Shown here one piece after another: positions 4,677-6,143 of a stretch of DNA of 6,143 bases. Source of the DNA: Elusimicrobiales bacterium (lineage in GTDB: Bacteria; Elusimicrobiota; Elusimicrobia; Elusimicrobiales; Elusimicrobiaceae); the NCBI GenBank assembly GCA_030540535.1, contig JAUNWB010000089.1:1-6143 (forward strand), in the 5' to 3' direction. The position numbers were made by a program, and so were the translations under genes. Position 1 is the stretch's first letter. Every line of letters begins with the position of its first letter. Under the pieces are notes generated by a model. The model saw nothing but the letters and a program-made list of their open reading frames with translations, was not told the DNA's origin and searched no databases.

Positions 4677-6143
4677 CTATTTTCCTGTGGGACCGGGTTC
4701 AACGGAATGAGCTTTGGCGTGCGTTTTATAGTGCCTGCCGGCGTTTTTTAACTTAATCAGTTCCGCGATAACGGGATTGGACGGATCGGAGGCGGTAATG
4801 GCGTGTTCAATCCCGTGGGCCAGGGCGGCTTCTTTCTTTTGGGCGGGAGTATAATCTTTTGCCTTAAGCCGGACGCCATCTGTATAAAAGGCATAGCGGG
4901 GGTATTGGCCGTTATGCTCACGGAGCCAGATTTTAAGTTCTTCCAGCCACTCTGCAGATGTTCTTTTGTATGTACCCGCTTCTTTTAACGCTATCAACTC
5001 CAACGTAACGGGGTCGTTTGTATTTGGAGCGGACTTGATGGCTCTGCTAACGCCGCTGGCCAGGGAAACTTCCTGCTTTTGGGCGGGCGTTAAATCGGAC
5101 GGTGCCACTTTAACGCCATTTACATAAAAGGTGTAGCGGGGATACTGGCCGTCATGGTCGCGGAGCCAGGCTTTAAGCGCCGCCAGCCAATCTGCAGACG
5201 AAGCAGGTGCTTTTTGGCGTCTGCCGGCTTCTTTTAACGCTCTCATCTCCGCGATAACGGGATGGGTCGGGTCGGCGGCTGCAATAATAGCGCGCCTAAC
5301 CCCTTGGTTTAGGGATGCTTCTTCTATTTGGGCAGGAGTATAATCTGCCCACTCAATAGGGACGCCGTTAAGAAAAAAGGCTTGGCGGGGATATTCGCCG
5401 TTATGCTCGCGAAGCCACAGTTTAAGTTTTGCCAGCCATTCCTCAGGCGTATTCGAACGGCGGCTTTTTTCTTTTAACCAAATAAATGCGGCGATAACGG
5501 GGTCGTCTGAATCCCGGTTCTGTGTGGTAATCTTATATACTGCGCTGCGCAAGGAGGCTTCCTGCTTTTGGGCAGGCGTGTAATCGGCGAACGGAATCGT
5601 ACGACCGTTTGAATAGAAATACAGATGCGGAAATTCCCCCCCGTGTGTTAAAAGCCAGGCATGCAGCGTCAGCAGACGCAGGGGTTTGGAGAGAGTTGCG
5701 CCTTTTACGCCTCTTCCCCCGAGAAGTTGTTTCCACTGAGAGGGCGAGAGCGTTTGGGAACGTTCCTGTAATAAAGACGTCAGTTCCTGCGAAAAAATTT
5801 CGCTGAAATTCCATTCGTCGGACCGGGCGGCGGTTTGACCGTCTGTTTCTTTAAATACCAAAGCATCGGTGCGAAAGAGGGCGTCTTCCACCGTTTGCAG
5901 TTGGTCCGGGGAAAATCTGACGGCAAAAGCATGTTTCCAATCGGGCGTAATGCGGGTAAACAGCGTCCGGGCCGAAAGAGAGTTTATCAAAGAAGCCATC
6001 CGCGGCCCGCGTAAAGCGGCAGCCGTCCGCGCCTGCACCACGGCGGGGACATTAATAACTTGGCGCACCATTTTTGTTTTTTGCGCCCAGGCGGGCAGGC
6101 ACGTGAAAAGAGTGAATAAAAAAAGAAAAACGGTTTTTTCCAT
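4677..6143 (-). CDS. Secreted tandem-repeat protein, intact first copy
   Basis: This is a 488 aa protein of a family I do not recognise. Residues 1-20 look like a Sec signal peptide (MEKT, hydrophobic FLFLFTLFT, then LPAWA with cleavage likely before Q21). Cys15 sits in LFTC, which is not a proper lipobox. A variable linker (about 30-54) leads to the N-domain (about 55-152: LSARTLFTRITP, LQTVEDALFRTDALVF, SPSQWKQLLGG). Four repeats follow at about 155-230, 235-310, 318-390 and 398-470, with their key tryptophans at 163, 243, 326 and 406. The short tail ends VEPGPTGK. The likely start is ATG 6143 at the very edge of the window, supported by alignment with the second copy; an extension beyond the edge cannot be excluded. 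The protein probably acts in the periplasm or outside the cell. The repeats may bind nucleic acid, protein or glycan, and the sequence does not decide which. Confidence 0.8.
   Translation of the reverse strand: MEKTVFLFLFTLFTCLPAWAQKTKMVRQVINVPAVVQARTAAALRGPRMASLINSLSARTLFTRITPDWKHAFAVRFSPDQLQTVEDALFRTDALVFKETDGQTAARSDEWNFSEIFSQELTSLLQERSQTLSPSQWKQLLGGRGVKGATLSKPLRLLTLHAWLLTHGGEFPHLYFYSNGRTIPFADYTPAQKQEASLRSAVYKITTQNRDSDDPVIAAFIWLKEKSRRSNTPEEWLAKLKLWLREHNGEYPRQAFFLNGVPIEWADYTPAQIEEASLNQGVRRAIIAAADPTHPVIAEMRALKEAGRRQKAPASSADWLAALKAWLRDHDGQYPRYTFYVNGVKVAPSDLTPAQKQEVSLASGVSRAIKSAPNTNDPVTLELIALKEAGTYKRTSAEWLEELKIWLREHNGQYPRYAFYTDGVRLKAKDYTPAQKKEAALAHGIEHAITASDPSNPVIAELIKLKNAGRHYKTHAKAHSVEPGPTGK
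4734..5681 (-). repeat. Four tandem ~240-bp coding repeats in the first copy
   Basis: The units lie at about 5454-5681, 5214-5441, 4974-5192 and 4734-4952. Each encodes EWL-x-x-LK-x-WLREHNG-x-YPR (degenerate in unit 1), an aromatic and NG-containing hairpin-like segment, D-x-TPAQ-x-x-EASL, an amphipathic helix, then DPVI-x-E-x-x-x-LKEAG. The last two units are the most alike at DNA level. They share long stretches around the codons for the DG/NGQYPR segment and the TPAQK segment, which suggests duplication of single units within the gene. Confidence 0.85.

Noticed and set aside
4384..4710. Plus-strand open frame across the start of the second repeat gene
   Set aside because: It is antisense to the signal peptide and N-domain coding region, is rich in Arg/Lys from the reverse of Leu/Phe codons, and has no sign of a real product.
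4734..5681. CRISPR-like or non-coding satellite array
   Set aside because: The ~240-bp periodicity is protein repeat coding in one open frame, with no short identical repeats separated by unique spacers.
6084..6143. Lipoprotein signal peptide (Cys15)
   Set aside because: The residues before the Cys are L-F-T rather than a small residue at -1, and a better signal peptidase I site (AWA before Q21) follows.

Overview
All genes I can support in this 6.1 kb bacterial window lie on the minus strand, so the window reads from right to left. The mixed base composition and the Sec-type signal peptides on the repeat proteins suggest a diderm (Gram-negative-type) bacterium. Nothing here fixes the phylum. 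The best taxonomic anchors are the ribosomal protein S15 and PNPase genes at the left end.

Right half (2316-6143): two tandem paralogous genes for secreted repeat proteins of a family I do not recognise. The upstream copy (4677-6143, 488 aa) looks intact. It has a signal peptide, a conserved N-terminal domain, four tandem units of about 80 aa, and a short tail. The downstream copy (2316-4635) begins 41 nt later with an almost identical signal peptide. It is broken near 3695: one frame carries the signal peptide, N-domain and two repeat units, while a second frame carries the rest of the repeats and a long unique C-terminal domain. The missing part of a repeat unit at the break points to a frame-changing deletion inside the array. 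The repeat pattern recalls the helicase-associated (HA) domain, but here it sits in an exported protein.

Middle (1866-2300): a small DUF805-type membrane protein gene, 15 nt after the broken repeat gene and probably co-transcribed with it. It keeps the family's N-terminal, central and C-terminal motifs, but the usual third membrane helix is not apparent.

Left (1-1838): the classic rpsO-pnp operon. An extended -10 promoter (TGTTATAAT) lies just downstream of the DUF805 gene. A leader of roughly 110 nt follows with two clear hairpins, a good candidate for S15 autoregulation. Then come rpsO (S15, 89 aa) and, 6 nt later, pnp (PNPase), which runs off the left edge after 478 codons.

The housekeeping operon (translation and RNA turnover) and the right-hand cluster (exported repeat proteins plus a membrane protein) appear to be separate transcription units. 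The most unusual content is the tandem repeat-protein family, with one member apparently caught in the course of decay or recombination.
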